Assembly (NCBI GenBank): GCA_052139675.1
Contig: JBKQWE010000130.1
Location: 1-64,000, forward strand
Origin: JBEKCB01 sp052139675
Lineage (GTDB): Bacteria > Planctomycetota > Brocadiia > CAIUPP01
Reading direction: 5' to 3'
Length of the DNA stretch: 64,000 nucleotides
This document shows, one piece after another, positions 9,364 through 18,202 of the stretch. Numbering within the stretch: the stretch's first letter is position 1; every line of letters starts with the position of its first letter. Position numbers and translations under genes: made by a program. The notes beneath the pieces are model-generated. The model made no database searches. It had not been told where the DNA came from and worked only from the letters and a program-made list of their open reading frames with translations.

Positions 9364-11385
9364 CTAGCCCGGAAGAATGTAGAAACTCTTCGGCGGCAGC
9401 CCTGTGGACAGCCAGTAGACGAAACCGACCGCCATCGGCGCGAGCCCGCCGAGCATCTCGCCGGCGATCAGCCCGAACATCAGCGGCTTGAGCCGCTGAT
9501 ACCACAATGCTCCGCCGTACCGGGTCACCAGCAGCTTGACGCCCCAGCCGCCGAGGAACGAGGCGCCGAACTGCTGCCCGGCATACGTGCCCCAGACCAG
9601 GAACAGCACCGGGTGCAGCGGCCATTTCGGCCAAGCCAGCCGAAGCGCCGCAAACGCGAGTACAATCCCCAGCCCGCTCCCGAACCCGATCAGGCAGGGC
9701 GCCTTGGGCGATATCTCCGCGAACCGTCGCCAGCCGGTCGTCGCCTCCGCCGCCGCCAGGGCGCCTTGCGCCGTCAGCCGCTGTCGGACCTCGACGGCCT
9801 TGTCGAACGGCCTCTGCGGCACGATCTCCGTCGCCCACCAGTCGTCGTGATCAATGCCGCGGTCGTACTGGAACGACAGGGTCACCGGCACCGCCACCGC
9901 CAGCCCGACCAGAAGCGCCACGCCGCACCACGCGGCCGTCCGCCCGATTCTCACTCGCTGCAGGTCGAGCAGCTTGAAGGCGTTGACCAGGAACGGCATC
10001 AGCGCCTCGCGGGGGTCCACGGCGAGGACGGCCGACAGCAGCAGCATGATCAGCACGGTCTTCGCTCCCAGCGCCCGCGCGCCGAAGATCCCCCAGAGCG
10101 TGACGCAGGGAAACCAATACGGCTGCACCATGAACGCTCCCGTCTCCGCGATGAGGCGGGCGACGACGAGGTAGAGCATGAAGATCAGCCCGGTGTACAG
10201 GACCGCCAACTGCCAGTCCAGGCCCACGCAGATGAGACTGACGGTGAAGAGGGCAGCGCAGACCAGGAACACGCGCGCGCCCCAGACGGCCTCCGGCGGT
10301 TGCGCCTCGGCCGTTGGGATCAGGATCGCCTGGCGAAATGTCCGGCTGTAATAATGCCGCCCGGTGTAGAGGATCGCCAGCAGCATGCCGAAAAAGGCGC
10401 CGAAATTCATGAAGCTTTGCGCGTTCGGCGCGGACATTCCGCCGCCGGTGAGCGAAAGTCCATAGCCGGCCAGCGCCCCGACCAACACCGGATAGAGGAA
10501 CGGTCCGATCCCCATCGCCAAGGAGACGTCCGAGGCCAGGAAGTACGCGAAAGCCAGGACGGTAAAATACAGGGTCGGATGCAACATCTCGCCCCCGTTG
10601 CCCGCGGCGAAAGTGGGAAACAGCGTCGCCAGGGACGAGAGGTCCACCCTCGTCGGGACCGTCACGAGGAATTCCGGGAACCAGGTCGCGAGGTAGTTGT
10701 TGAGATGGATCAGAAACACAACCGCCGCACCGATCCAGAACATGCGGTCCCCGAGCACGGCGCCCCAGCGGTTTCCCGCTTCCGGCAGCAGCGCGTTCGA
10801 GAACGTCGCCAGCGGATAACGGAGATGCTCGTGCTCCGACCATTGGCGATGCACCGCCAGCGCCAGCCCGATCAGCCCGATCCATAACAGCAGAATCACC
10901 GGGATCCAGAAGACCAGCGTTGCGCGCCAGGCCCGCCAGGGCACCTCGCGCGGACTGGGCAGCCCGCGCCCGCTGCCGATCCCGCGCACGAAACCGTTCA
11001 GCGCGTCCTCCTGGTTCCCCGGCGAGGCCAGCATCTGCCGGGGCGCCGTCTCGACAATTCCCTCCGCGCGCCAGCCCGGCGTGCTCCGCTCCCAATGCCA
11101 CGGCATCATCAGCGTGGCCGTGAACGTCTCCATCAACCCGGCGCTGGGAATGCAGCACATCACCGTCACCAGCGCCAGCGCCACCGCCAGCTCGCCGGCC
11201 GAAAACGCCCAGCGTTTCAGAAGCGGGTTGAGGATCAGAACGAAAAGGATCAGGCCGCCGTACACCGAGATCGGCATGTTGCTGCCGATCAGCATCGTCT
11301 GGTGCATGACCGCGTCGTTGAAGTAGCTGAACGCGCAGACGAACGCGCCGCCCACAAGCCCCGCCAGAACTGCGCGCCACGTCAT
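9364..11385 (-). CDS. DUF6785/DUF6784 membrane transporter, copy 2
   Basis: A 673-residue polytopic membrane protein of the DUF6785 (N-terminal) plus DUF6784 (C-terminal) family, distant relatives of OPT transporters found mainly in planctomycetes and related phyla. Visible landmarks are the motif QWSEHEHLRYPLA near residue 190, LASDVSLAMGIGPF near 290, and the C-terminal block HPVLFLVWGTYAGQQFGAS with YQRLKPLMFGLIAGE. It is a close paralogue of the gene just upstream (11584-13605): the proteins align end to end and are identical over most of their length. The two are separated by two strong hairpins. Substrate is not known for the family. Confidence 0.8.
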   Translation of the reverse strand: MTWRAVLAGLVGGAFVCAFSYFNDAVMHQTMLIGSNMPISVYGGLILFVLILNPLLKRWAFSAGELAVALALVTVMCCIPSAGLMETFTATLMMPWHWERSTPGWRAEGIVETAPRQMLASPGNQEDALNGFVRGIGSGRGLPSPREVPWRAWRATLVFWIPVILLLWIGLIGLALAVHRQWSEHEHLRYPLATFSNALLPEAGNRWGAVLGDRMFWIGAAVVFLIHLNNYLATWFPEFLVTVPTRVDLSSLATLFPTFAAGNGGEMLHPTLYFTVLAFAYFLASDVSLAMGIGPFLYPVLVGALAGYGLSLTGGGMSAPNAQSFMNFGAFFGMLLAILYTGRHYYSRTFRQAILIPTAEAQPPEAVWGARVFLVCAALFTVSLICVGLDWQLAVLYTGLIFMLYLVVARLIAETGAFMVQPYWFPCVTLWGIFGARALGAKTVLIMLLLSAVLAVDPREALMPFLVNAFKLLDLQRVRIGRTAAWCGVALLVGLAVAVPVTLSFQYDRGIDHDDWWATEIVPQRPFDKAVEVRQRLTAQGALAAAEATTGWRRFAEISPKAPCLIGFGSGLGIVLAFAALRLAWPKWPLHPVLFLVWGTYAGQQFGASFLGGWGVKLLVTRYGGALWYQRLKPLMFGLIAGEMLGGLAPMAVGFVYWLSTGLPPKSFYILPG

Positions 11386-11444
11386 GGCTGGGAATCCCTG
11401 TTCAGATGACCTCTAATCTCGATCCCATGCATCAGCACCGGCTA

Positions 11445-11490
11445 GTGTTTAGTTGCGTAAATTGGCGCACAATTTTACGCAACTAAACAC
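11445..11490. repeat. Perfect hairpin between the paralogous transporter genes (first)
   Basis: Two 17-base arms (11445-11461 and 11474-11490, GTGTTTAGTTGCGTAAA and its complement) enclose a 12-base loop. There is no T-run after either arm, so it is not a typical intrinsic terminator. Its CTAGTG and TTGCG motifs resemble the outer tails of the family I elements. Confidence 0.85.
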
Positions 11491-11540
11491 GGTCCAACGG
11501 AACGCATAAACCAATACAACGACCTGGCTTATCGCGGTCA

Positions 11541-11583
11541 TGCTTACTTGCGGAAATAGGACGCCTATTTCCGCAAGTAAGCA
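11541..11583. repeat. Perfect 20-bp hairpin between the paralogous transporter genes (second)
   Basis: Arms at 11541-11560 and 11564-11583 are perfectly complementary over 20 bases with a loop of only 3 bases. The sequence TGCTTACTTGCGGAAATAGG again shows the TTGCGGAAATA motif seen in the tails of family I elements. It starts two bases after the stop codon of the upstream paralogue, so it would form in the mRNA between the two transporter genes and could stabilise or attenuate the transcript. Confidence 0.88.
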
Positions 11584-13605
11584 CTAGTTCGGCAAAATAT
11601 TGAACACCTTCGGGGGCAACCCCGTCTTCAGCCAGTAGATGAATCCGATCCCCATCGGCAGGAGTCCGCCGAGCAGCTCCCCGGCGATCAGCCCGAACAT
11701 CAACGGCTTCAGCCGCTGATACCACCACGCTCCGGCGTACCGGGTCACCAGGAGCTTGATCATCCATCCGCCCAGGAAAGAGGCGGACATGTCCCGCCCG
11801 GCCCACGTGTTCCACACCAGGAACAGCACCGGGTGCAGCGGCCATTTCGCCCAGCGCAGCCGCAGCGCCGCGAACACCAGCACCGCCGTCAGGCCGCCCG
11901 CGAACCCGATCAGGCAGGGCACCTTGGGCGATATCCTGGCGAACCGGCTCCAACCGCTCGTCGCCTCGGCCGCCGCCAGACTGCCTTGCCCGACCAGTCG
12001 CTCTTTAACTTCGATGGCCTTGTCGAACGGTCTCTGCGACGCCACCACCATCGCGAACGCGTCGTCGCGGTCAACTCCGCGGTCGTACTGGAATGCCAAA
12101 GTCGCCGGCACCGCCACCGCCAGGCCGATCAGAATGGCCGCAACGCACCAGGCGGCCGTCCGTCCCATTTTCTGCCGCCGCAGGTCGAGCAGCTTGAAGG
12201 CGTTTACCAGGAACGGCATCATCGCCTCGCGCGGATCAATGATCAGGACCGACGACAACAGCAGCATGATCAGGACGCTCTTCACCCCCAGCGCTCTCGC
12301 GCCGAAGAAACCCCAGAGGATCACGCCGGGATACCAATACGCCTGGACCAGAAACGCCCCCGTCTCCGCAACGAGCCGGCCGACGACGAGGAAGAGCGCG
12401 AAGATCAACCCCGTGTGCAGCACCGCGAGCTGCCAGTCGAGGCCCACGGCGATGAGGCTGACGGTGAAGAGGCCGGCGCAGATCAGGAACACGCGCGCAC
12501 CCCAGATCGCCTCCGACGCCTGCGCCTCCGGCGTCGGAATCAGGATCGCCCGCCGCATGACCTGGCTGTAATAATGCCGCCCCGTGTACAGGATCACCAG
12601 CAGCAGGCCGAAATAAGCGCCGAAATTCATAAAGCCCTGCACGTTCGGCGTGCTCACCCCGCTCCACTGGAGCGACAGCCCGTAGCTCGCCAGCGCCCCG
12701 ACCAGGAACGGATTGATGAACGGTCCGATTCCCATCGCCAAGGACACGTCCGAGGCCAGGAAGTACGCGAAAGCCAGGACTGAAAAATATAACTGCGGCT
12801 GCAGCAGGACCCACCCGCCGCCTGCCGCGTAGGTGGGGGACAGTTGCAGGAGCGAGGTCAGGTCAATTTTGGTGGGGACCGACACGAGAAACTTCGGGAA
12901 CCATACCGCGAGGTAGTTGTTGAAATGGATCAGGAATACGAATCCCGCCCCGATCCAGAACAAGCGGTCCCTGAACACGGTGGCCCATCGCTTCCCCGGC
13001 TCCGGCAGCAACGCATTCGAGAACACCGCCAGCGGATAGCGCAGGTGCTCGTGCTCCGACCATTGGCGATGCACGACCAGCGCCAGCCCGATCAGCCCGA
13101 CCCACAGCAGCACCGCCAGCGGAAGCCAAAAGGCCAGCGTTCGGGCCCAGTCCCGCCAGGGTACCGCGCGCAGGCTGGGAAGCCCGCGCCCGTTGCCGAG
13201 CCCCCGAACGAAACCGTTCACCGCATCGTCCTGATTCCCCGGCGAGGCCAGCATCTGCCGGGGGAGCGTCTCCACAATGCCCTCCGCCCGCCAGCCGGGG
13301 TTGCTTCGCTCCCAATGCCACGGCATCATCATCGCCGCCGTGCCCGACCGTAGCAATCCCGCGCCGGGAATGCCGCACATCACCAGCGTCATCGCCAGCG
13401 CCACGGTCAGCTCGCCGGCCGAGAATGCCCGTCGTCCCAGCAGCGGGTTGATCAGGAGAACGAAAAGGATCAGGCCCCCGTACACTGAAATCGGCATAAT
13501 GCTGCCGACGAACATCGTCTGGTGCATGACTGCGTCGTTGAAATAGCAGAACGCGCAGACGAACGCGCCCGCCAGCATCCCGGCCAGAACCGCGCGCCAT
13601 GTCAC
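11584..13605 (-). CDS. DUF6785/DUF6784 membrane transporter, copy 1
   Basis: A 673-residue paralogue of the protein encoded at 9364-11385, with exactly the same length and the same landmarks (HRQWSEHEHLRYPLA, LASDVSLAMGIGPF, HPVLFLVWNTWAG, YQRLKPLMFGLIAGE). Differences cluster in a few loops, as expected of a tandem duplication followed by divergence of substrate range. The start is GTG at 13605 with AAGGG upstream, whereas the paralogue uses ATG at the same alignment position. It is the first gene of the minus-strand unit and lies downstream of the promoter and palindrome at 13.81-13.86 kb. Confidence 0.8.
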   Translation of the reverse strand: MTWRAVLAGMLAGAFVCAFCYFNDAVMHQTMFVGSIMPISVYGGLILFVLLINPLLGRRAFSAGELTVALAMTLVMCGIPGAGLLRSGTAAMMMPWHWERSNPGWRAEGIVETLPRQMLASPGNQDDAVNGFVRGLGNGRGLPSLRAVPWRDWARTLAFWLPLAVLLWVGLIGLALVVHRQWSEHEHLRYPLAVFSNALLPEPGKRWATVFRDRLFWIGAGFVFLIHFNNYLAVWFPKFLVSVPTKIDLTSLLQLSPTYAAGGGWVLLQPQLYFSVLAFAYFLASDVSLAMGIGPFINPFLVGALASYGLSLQWSGVSTPNVQGFMNFGAYFGLLLVILYTGRHYYSQVMRRAILIPTPEAQASEAIWGARVFLICAGLFTVSLIAVGLDWQLAVLHTGLIFALFLVVGRLVAETGAFLVQAYWYPGVILWGFFGARALGVKSVLIMLLLSSVLIIDPREAMMPFLVNAFKLLDLRRQKMGRTAAWCVAAILIGLAVAVPATLAFQYDRGVDRDDAFAMVVASQRPFDKAIEVKERLVGQGSLAAAEATSGWSRFARISPKVPCLIGFAGGLTAVLVFAALRLRWAKWPLHPVLFLVWNTWAGRDMSASFLGGWMIKLLVTRYAGAWWYQRLKPLMFGLIAGELLGGLLPMGIGFIYWLKTGLPPKVFNILPN

Positions 13606-13811
13606 CGCTGGGAACCCTTATCCAATCTCATTACAGCTTCCTTGCATTCACGGTACAGACGCATCGTCTCCACGGCATCTTCCGGCATGATCGCCGGCGG
13701 CAGACCGTGCGCCGGCTCAAAAGCGCGACAGGGGCTTCGCGCGCGACGCCGTCGAGAGGGGCCCGTGGTCAGCGGAGCGGTACGGATAAAAGCAAGACAC
13801 CGGGCGCGTTA

Positions 13812-13834
13812 CGACACGCTGCGTCAGCGTGTCG
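13812..13834. promoter_or_regulatory. Palindromic operator candidate over the transporter promoter start
   Basis: A perfect 10-base inverted repeat (CGACACGCTG and its complement, 3-base centre) covers the expected transcription start of the minus-strand promoter just upstream of it. This is a usual position for a repressor site. No regulator gene lies nearby, so the binding protein is unknown; an RNA hairpin at the 5' end of the message is the alternative. Confidence 0.55.
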
Positions 13835-13836
13835 CT

Positions 13837-13864
13837 ATTCTATAACCCTCTTGAAGAATGTCAA
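13837..13864 (-). promoter_or_regulatory. Sigma-70-type promoter for the transporter/ABC unit
   Basis: Reading on the minus strand, TTGACA (13864-13859) is followed by a 16-base spacer and TAGAAT (13842-13837). Both hexamers are near consensus. The start would be near 13830, about 225 bases before the GTG of the first transporter gene. Confidence 0.7.
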
Positions 13865-13904
13865 GCGGAATTTCGTTAAGATGGGCGGATGGACGAGGAG
13901 TTGC

Positions 13905-13933
13905 TTGACAGGCGCGACCTTCGCTGTCAGAAT
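13905..13933 (+). promoter_or_regulatory. Sigma-70-type promoter for the DUF4838-propeller-MttB operon
   Basis: TTGACA at 13905-13910, 17-base spacer, CAGAAT at 13928-13933. The same GCTTGACA-N17-CAGAAT layout recurs before the ankyrin gene at 39.6 kb. The predicted start is about 60 bases before the ATG at 13999. It diverges from the transporter promoter 40 bases away. Confidence 0.65.
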
Positions 13934-13998
13934 GTCACGCTTCATGCCCCGGCGTCGCATGGCGCGTCGCCTGGAACGACTTGAGGAACATTATTCAA

Positions 13999-15777
13999 AT
14001 GCGCGCGGATTCCCAGTATCTGCTGGCCGACCATGGAAAGAGCGACTGGAAGATCGTCGTCGGCGCAGATGCCATCGCGCCGGAGCGGCACGCGGCGGAA
14101 GAGCTTCAGTATTTTCTCCGGGAAATCAGCGGAGCGCATCTTGCGATCGTTGCGGACAATGTTCCGCTTGCCCGCAACGAAATCATAGTGGGCGACAACA
14201 AGCATTTGTTCGGGACGGGCGTTCAGCTCGATTGTTCTAAGTTGGGGAGCGAAGGTTTCTGCATACAGACGGCCGGAGGCTCTCTTGTCATAGCCGGAGG
14301 CAAGCCGCGCGGAACATTGTACGGCGTTTATACTTTCCTGGAGGATTACCTGGGCTGCAGGTGGTTCTACCGAAAAGTCTCCCGGATACCCAAGCGAGAC
14401 AAGATGGAAATCGGCGAGATCCATGACGAGCAAATCCCGGCGCTTGAATACAGGGATCCTTATTTTGCCGGCTCCGTGGAAGGCGAATGGCACGCCCGAA
14501 ATAAGTCCAACTCCCACTTTGCGCGTTTAGAGGATATCCATGGTTATAAAGTGGTCTACAGCCATTTCGTGCATACGTTTGACTCGCTGCTTCCCGTGGC
14601 GAAATACTTTGATTCGCACCCGGAGTATTTTTCGGAAGTGGACGGCCGCCGGATCTCCGACAGGACGCAGCTCTGCCTTACCAATCCCGATGTATTGAAG
14701 ATTTCCATCAGCAGCATCCAACGATGGCTGAAGGAAGAACCAAAAGCTTCCATCGTGTCGGTGTCGCAAAATGACTGGAGGAATCCATGCCAGTGCGGGA
14801 AGTGCAAGGCCATAGATGAGTATGAGGGCTCGCACAGCGGGACGCTGATCCGCTTCGTCAATGAAATCGCCGAGGCGCTTGAGCATGAATTTCCTCATGT
14901 GGCCGTGGATACTCTGGCATACCAGTATACGAGAAAGCCTCCCAGGCATGTCAGGCCGCGCAAAAACGTCATCGTCAGGCTGTGCAGCATTGAGTGCTGT
15001 TTCGCTCATCCACTTGAAAAATGCCACAGCGAAGTAGGAGCGTATGGACCCGATAGGTCGCGCACTTGGGTAAAAGGCGGTTTCTCCGATGACCTGGAAG
15101 CCTGGTCCAAGGTGTGCGACCGGTTGTATGTCTGGGACTACGTAACTAACTTTCAACATTATGTCCAGCCTTTTCCGAACTTTAAAGTATTGCAGGCCAA
15201 CATCCGTTATTTTGTCAAGCATCATGTCAAAGGCATATTCGAAGAGGGCAATAATTCAGCCAAGGGCGAGAGCAGTGAGTGTGATCAGATGCGCCAGTAC
15301 GTCCTCGCCAAATTGCTGTGGAACCCCGACTATGACGTCGAGGTCGCAGTAAATGAGTTCATGACGGCCTACTACGGAATGGCGGCTGCGGCGATGCGCC
15401 GGTACTATGACCTCATTCATAAGCAGGTCGAGGCGCCTGGCGTGCACATGAGCATCTATGATCCGCCGACCAGCGCCTATCTCAACGAAACCATGCTGGA
15501 CGAAGCCGACCGGTTGTTTGACAAGGCTGAAATGATCGCGGACAACGAAGAGGTGTTGAAGAGGGTGCGGACCGCCAGGTTGCCCATCCGTTATGTCAGG
15601 TTGTGCATTGCTCCCGCCGACGCCGCGGGTTTGGAAGAGCGGATTGAGCGGTTTTTCGAAGACGTCAAAGCGGCGCAAATCAAGGAAATCGCGGAAAGCC
15701 GTCCTCTGGAGGAGTCCAGAACCCTTATGCTCAAGCGTGTAACGACCGCTCACAACTTAGGAGGCATCAAGCCATGA
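13999..15777 (+). CDS. DUF4838 domain protein (glycoside-hydrolase-like)
   Basis: A 592-residue protein of the DUF4838 family. The N-terminal part (about 20-140) has the carbohydrate-enzyme accessory fold seen before GH20/GH67-type barrels, with the family blocks PERHAAEELQYFLREISGA and GTLYGVYTFLEDYLGCRWF. The rest is a TIM-barrel-like domain with LEYRDPYF, VSVSQNDW, CxCGKC and IFEEGNN motifs typical of the family, whose activity is uncharacterised. There is no clear signal peptide, so it is probably cytoplasmic. ATG at 13999 is chosen because GAGGA precedes it; a TTG at 13981 is in frame. Its last bases overlap the next gene (ATGA), so the operon is coupled. Base composition is visibly less G+C-rich than its neighbours. 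Confidence 0.82.
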   Translation: MRADSQYLLADHGKSDWKIVVGADAIAPERHAAEELQYFLREISGAHLAIVADNVPLARNEIIVGDNKHLFGTGVQLDCSKLGSEGFCIQTAGGSLVIAGGKPRGTLYGVYTFLEDYLGCRWFYRKVSRIPKRDKMEIGEIHDEQIPALEYRDPYFAGSVEGEWHARNKSNSHFARLEDIHGYKVVYSHFVHTFDSLLPVAKYFDSHPEYFSEVDGRRISDRTQLCLTNPDVLKISISSIQRWLKEEPKASIVSVSQNDWRNPCQCGKCKAIDEYEGSHSGTLIRFVNEIAEALEHEFPHVAVDTLAYQYTRKPPRHVRPRKNVIVRLCSIECCFAHPLEKCHSEVGAYGPDRSRTWVKGGFSDDLEAWSKVCDRLYVWDYVTNFQHYVQPFPNFKVLQANIRYFVKHHVKGIFEEGNNSAKGESSECDQMRQYVLAKLLWNPDYDVEVAVNEFMTAYYGMAAAAMRRYYDLIHKQVEAPGVHMSIYDPPTSAYLNETMLDEADRLFDKAEMIADNEEVLKRVRTARLPIRYVRLCIAPADAAGLEERIERFFEDVKAAQIKEIAESRPLEESRTLMLKRVTTAHNLGGIKP

Positions 15778-17036
15778 CGGACGCATCCTCTTCGGCCTAT
15801 CCCGTCTCGTGGTATCAATTCACCGAGCATCCGGAATCGGATTCCTGCTGGTCATTGTCGGTCGGCCCCGATGGCCGCATTTACGCCGCGGCCTGCGCCG
15901 AGGGATCGCCCGGCAAATCGGTCAAGCTCGTGCGCTATAATGAGAAGACCGACGCTCTGGAGTATCTCTTTTCGCTCGACCGGATGGTGGACGATCCGGC
16001 CGACTCCGGCCGCGCGACGCAGTGCAAGATTCATTACAGCTTCGCGCCCTCGATGCACGACGGCGTTCTCTACATGGCGACGCACCTTTCCGGGCCGCCC
16101 ATTGACCTGCCGGCCTACTCGCCTTGGGGAATGTGGCATGACAAGGAGCGCTGCTTCCGTGGCAGCGCGCTGCTGGCCTTCGATACGCGGACCGACAAGG
16201 TGCTCTGGTGGGACACGATGATCCCCAAGGAAGGCTGCCGCTGTCTGCTGCACGACGAAGAGCGCGGCCTGCTCTATTCGCTGAGCTATCCGCGCGACCA
16301 TTTCTTCATCTATGACATCGCCAGGCGCAAGTCCCGCGACGTCGGCCGCATCGGCTCCGTCAACGCGCAGGCCCTTTTCCTGGACAAGCGGCATCGCGTC
16401 CTGACGTCGAATGACGACGGCCGAATCGTGCGATACGATCCCGACAAGGACCGGCTGGAGACCTCGCCTTACATCCTGCCCCATGATCCCACTTACCAGA
16501 CAGGCTGGCACAGCGTGTTCTACGATGTCGCGCCGTCGCCGGACGGGGAATGCGTTTACGCCTCGACGTGGATCGCCAACCCGAGGCTGATGCGCATCTG
16601 GCCGAACGAGGGCGAATGGGGGCGCGTCGAGGACCTGGGGCCGACGACCCAGCCTCGAGACCTGACGCTGCCCTTGTCAACGTTCCTCGACCACTGCGGC
16701 GGGCTGGTGTTCGGAGGCGACGGGCTTCTCTACTACTGCGCGTCGAGATGGCGGGAAGGCAAGACGGATGACTCGCCCCGCGAGGCGGGCGACGGCAGCG
16801 TCAACATGTGGGGGATCGTCTATCGGCTGAATCCTGTCACCCTGGAGCGCGAGGAGGTCTTTCAACTGAAGCGGCCGGGCCAGGCGGCGCAGTACGTCTC
16901 GCGCGCCGCGATAGACCACAACGGCGACCTGTTCTTTGCGCACGTCGGGCCGAGGCCGGTCGGCATCTTCCGGGCGGCGATGCCGGCGGACCGGAAGAAA
17001 CCTAATGCTCATTTGCCCATCCGCATGTGGGGATAG
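15774..17036 (+). CDS. Beta-propeller repeat protein
   Basis: A 420-residue protein made of repeated blades of the kind SLSVGPDGRIYAAA, GSALLAFDTRTDKVLWWD, LFLDKRHRVLTSNDDGRIVRYDP and YDVAPSPDGECVYAST, that is a WD40/YVTN/SMP30-like propeller. No signal peptide is visible. The start ATG overlaps the DUF4838 stop by 4 bases, and the next gene encodes a second propeller, so the three are expressed together. Such proteins occur in this kind of gene cluster as likely lyases, lactonases or ligand binders, but no catalytic motif can be assigned here. Confidence 0.75.
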   Translation: MTDASSSAYPVSWYQFTEHPESDSCWSLSVGPDGRIYAAACAEGSPGKSVKLVRYNEKTDALEYLFSLDRMVDDPADSGRATQCKIHYSFAPSMHDGVLYMATHLSGPPIDLPAYSPWGMWHDKERCFRGSALLAFDTRTDKVLWWDTMIPKEGCRCLLHDEERGLLYSLSYPRDHFFIYDIARRKSRDVGRIGSVNAQALFLDKRHRVLTSNDDGRIVRYDPDKDRLETSPYILPHDPTYQTGWHSVFYDVAPSPDGECVYASTWIANPRLMRIWPNEGEWGRVEDLGPTTQPRDLTLPLSTFLDHCGGLVFGGDGLLYYCASRWREGKTDDSPREAGDGSVNMWGIVYRLNPVTLEREEVFQLKRPGQAAQYVSRAAIDHNGDLFFAHVGPRPVGIFRAAMPADRKKPNAHLPIRMWG

Positions 17037-17049
17037 AAGGGAGAACGCT

Positions 17050-18174
17050 TTGAAATCCGTCAAGAAGCCGCTGGACTGGCATGACCCGGAGGTGAGAGCC
17101 CTCCACGATAAGATCGTTCACGGATCGTTCACCAACGAAGGGACGATGGTGGCATTCCCGATGTGTTTTCCGGGCGTCACCGTTCCCATTATCGCGGATG
17201 AGAGCCGGGTCAACGCCCTGGCTACGACGCGCGAAGGCGTCATCTACGGCGGCACAAGCGGAAAACGCGTCCACCTGTTCGTCGGCATGTTCCGCGCCGA
17301 CATGGGCGCGGTGTACGACATGGGCGTCGTGGATGGCGCAGAGCAGTGCGTCGCCGTCAGTTGCGGGCCGGCGGGTTTCGCGGCCTTCGTCAACGGGCCG
17401 GGCGGCGCGCGCATCGTCAGCCGGGAACTGGAGCGCGCGCCTTTCAGCCTGATCCAGGAATGGGGCTTCACGCGGAAGCCGTTCAAGTATCACGCCGTCC
17501 CGGCGGGCGGAGAGCGAATCGTCCACGCGGTGACCGACCCTTCGGGACGGCGCGCATTCGCAACGACCCTCAAACATCTCCTTGGAGTGGAAATCGAGAC
17601 CGGCGCCGTCGAGGTCCTGGGCGAAGTGCGCGGGACGGGCCGACTCACCGTGGACGCGCGCGGCGGCATTCTGGGCTTCGATGACGGCGATACATTGTGG
17701 CGCTTCGACCCCGCGGCGAAGAAGCTCGATCGCCGGGCCGTTGCGCTTCCCGCCGGCGACTGGGCGCATGCGCCCAGGCTGTGGGCCAGGCGCCGCGGGC
17801 CGGGCCTGCTCTACACGGCCGATGGGAAAGGGGACGTCTTCTCGCTCGACGAGGAAGGGCGGTTCAGCGGCCCGCTCGGCCGCGCGGGGCTGACTCCCGT
17901 CGGGCCCATGGCGGTGACTCATGACGGCCGCGTTTTCGGCTTCTGCGGCGACGAGATTTCCAGGATGTTCTGTTACGACCCCGACGCGGGAAAGGTCACG
18001 GACATCGGCGCGGCGGTTTCGGTGATCCAGCGCCGCCGGTACGGCTACGTCTTCGGCGACGCCATCGTCGGGCGCGACGGCGAGGTCGTGTTCGGCGAGG
18101 ACGACGACTCGGGACATCTCTGGCTCTATTTCCCGCGGATCGTTGAGAAAACGGCGAAGCCGGCCCGACCGTAA
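17050..18174 (+). CDS. Beta-propeller repeat protein, second
   Basis: About 374 residues with propeller-type repeats (VNALATTREGVIYGGTSGKR, GRLTVDARGGILGFDDGDTL, GPMAVTHDGRVFGFCGDE, GDAIVGRDGEVVFGEDDD). A TTG start at 17050 is chosen because AAGGGAGA sits 6 bases upstream, 13 bases after the preceding stop; the frame is open to 16936 but that would overlap the previous gene by 100 bases. It belongs to the same broad family as the protein before it and the one at 28-29.3 kb. Function unknown; the constant pairing with the methyltransferase downstream suggests it serves the same substrate. Confidence 0.72.
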   Translation: MKSVKKPLDWHDPEVRALHDKIVHGSFTNEGTMVAFPMCFPGVTVPIIADESRVNALATTREGVIYGGTSGKRVHLFVGMFRADMGAVYDMGVVDGAEQCVAVSCGPAGFAAFVNGPGGARIVSRELERAPFSLIQEWGFTRKPFKYHAVPAGGERIVHAVTDPSGRRAFATTLKHLLGVEIETGAVEVLGEVRGTGRLTVDARGGILGFDDGDTLWRFDPAAKKLDRRAVALPAGDWAHAPRLWARRRGPGLLYTADGKGDVFSLDEEGRFSGPLGRAGLTPVGPMAVTHDGRVFGFCGDEISRMFCYDPDAGKVTDIGAAVSVIQRRRYGYVFGDAIVGRDGEVVFGEDDDSGHLWLYFPRIVEKTAKPARP

Positions 18175-18202
18175 GGGCCTCATCGCCTGCAGGAGATCGC
18201 GG

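Noticed and set aside
11541..11583. Intrinsic terminator after the first transporter paralogue
   Set aside because: Although the stem is perfect, there is no T-run after it on either strand, and the downstream paralogue has no separate promoter that I can see.
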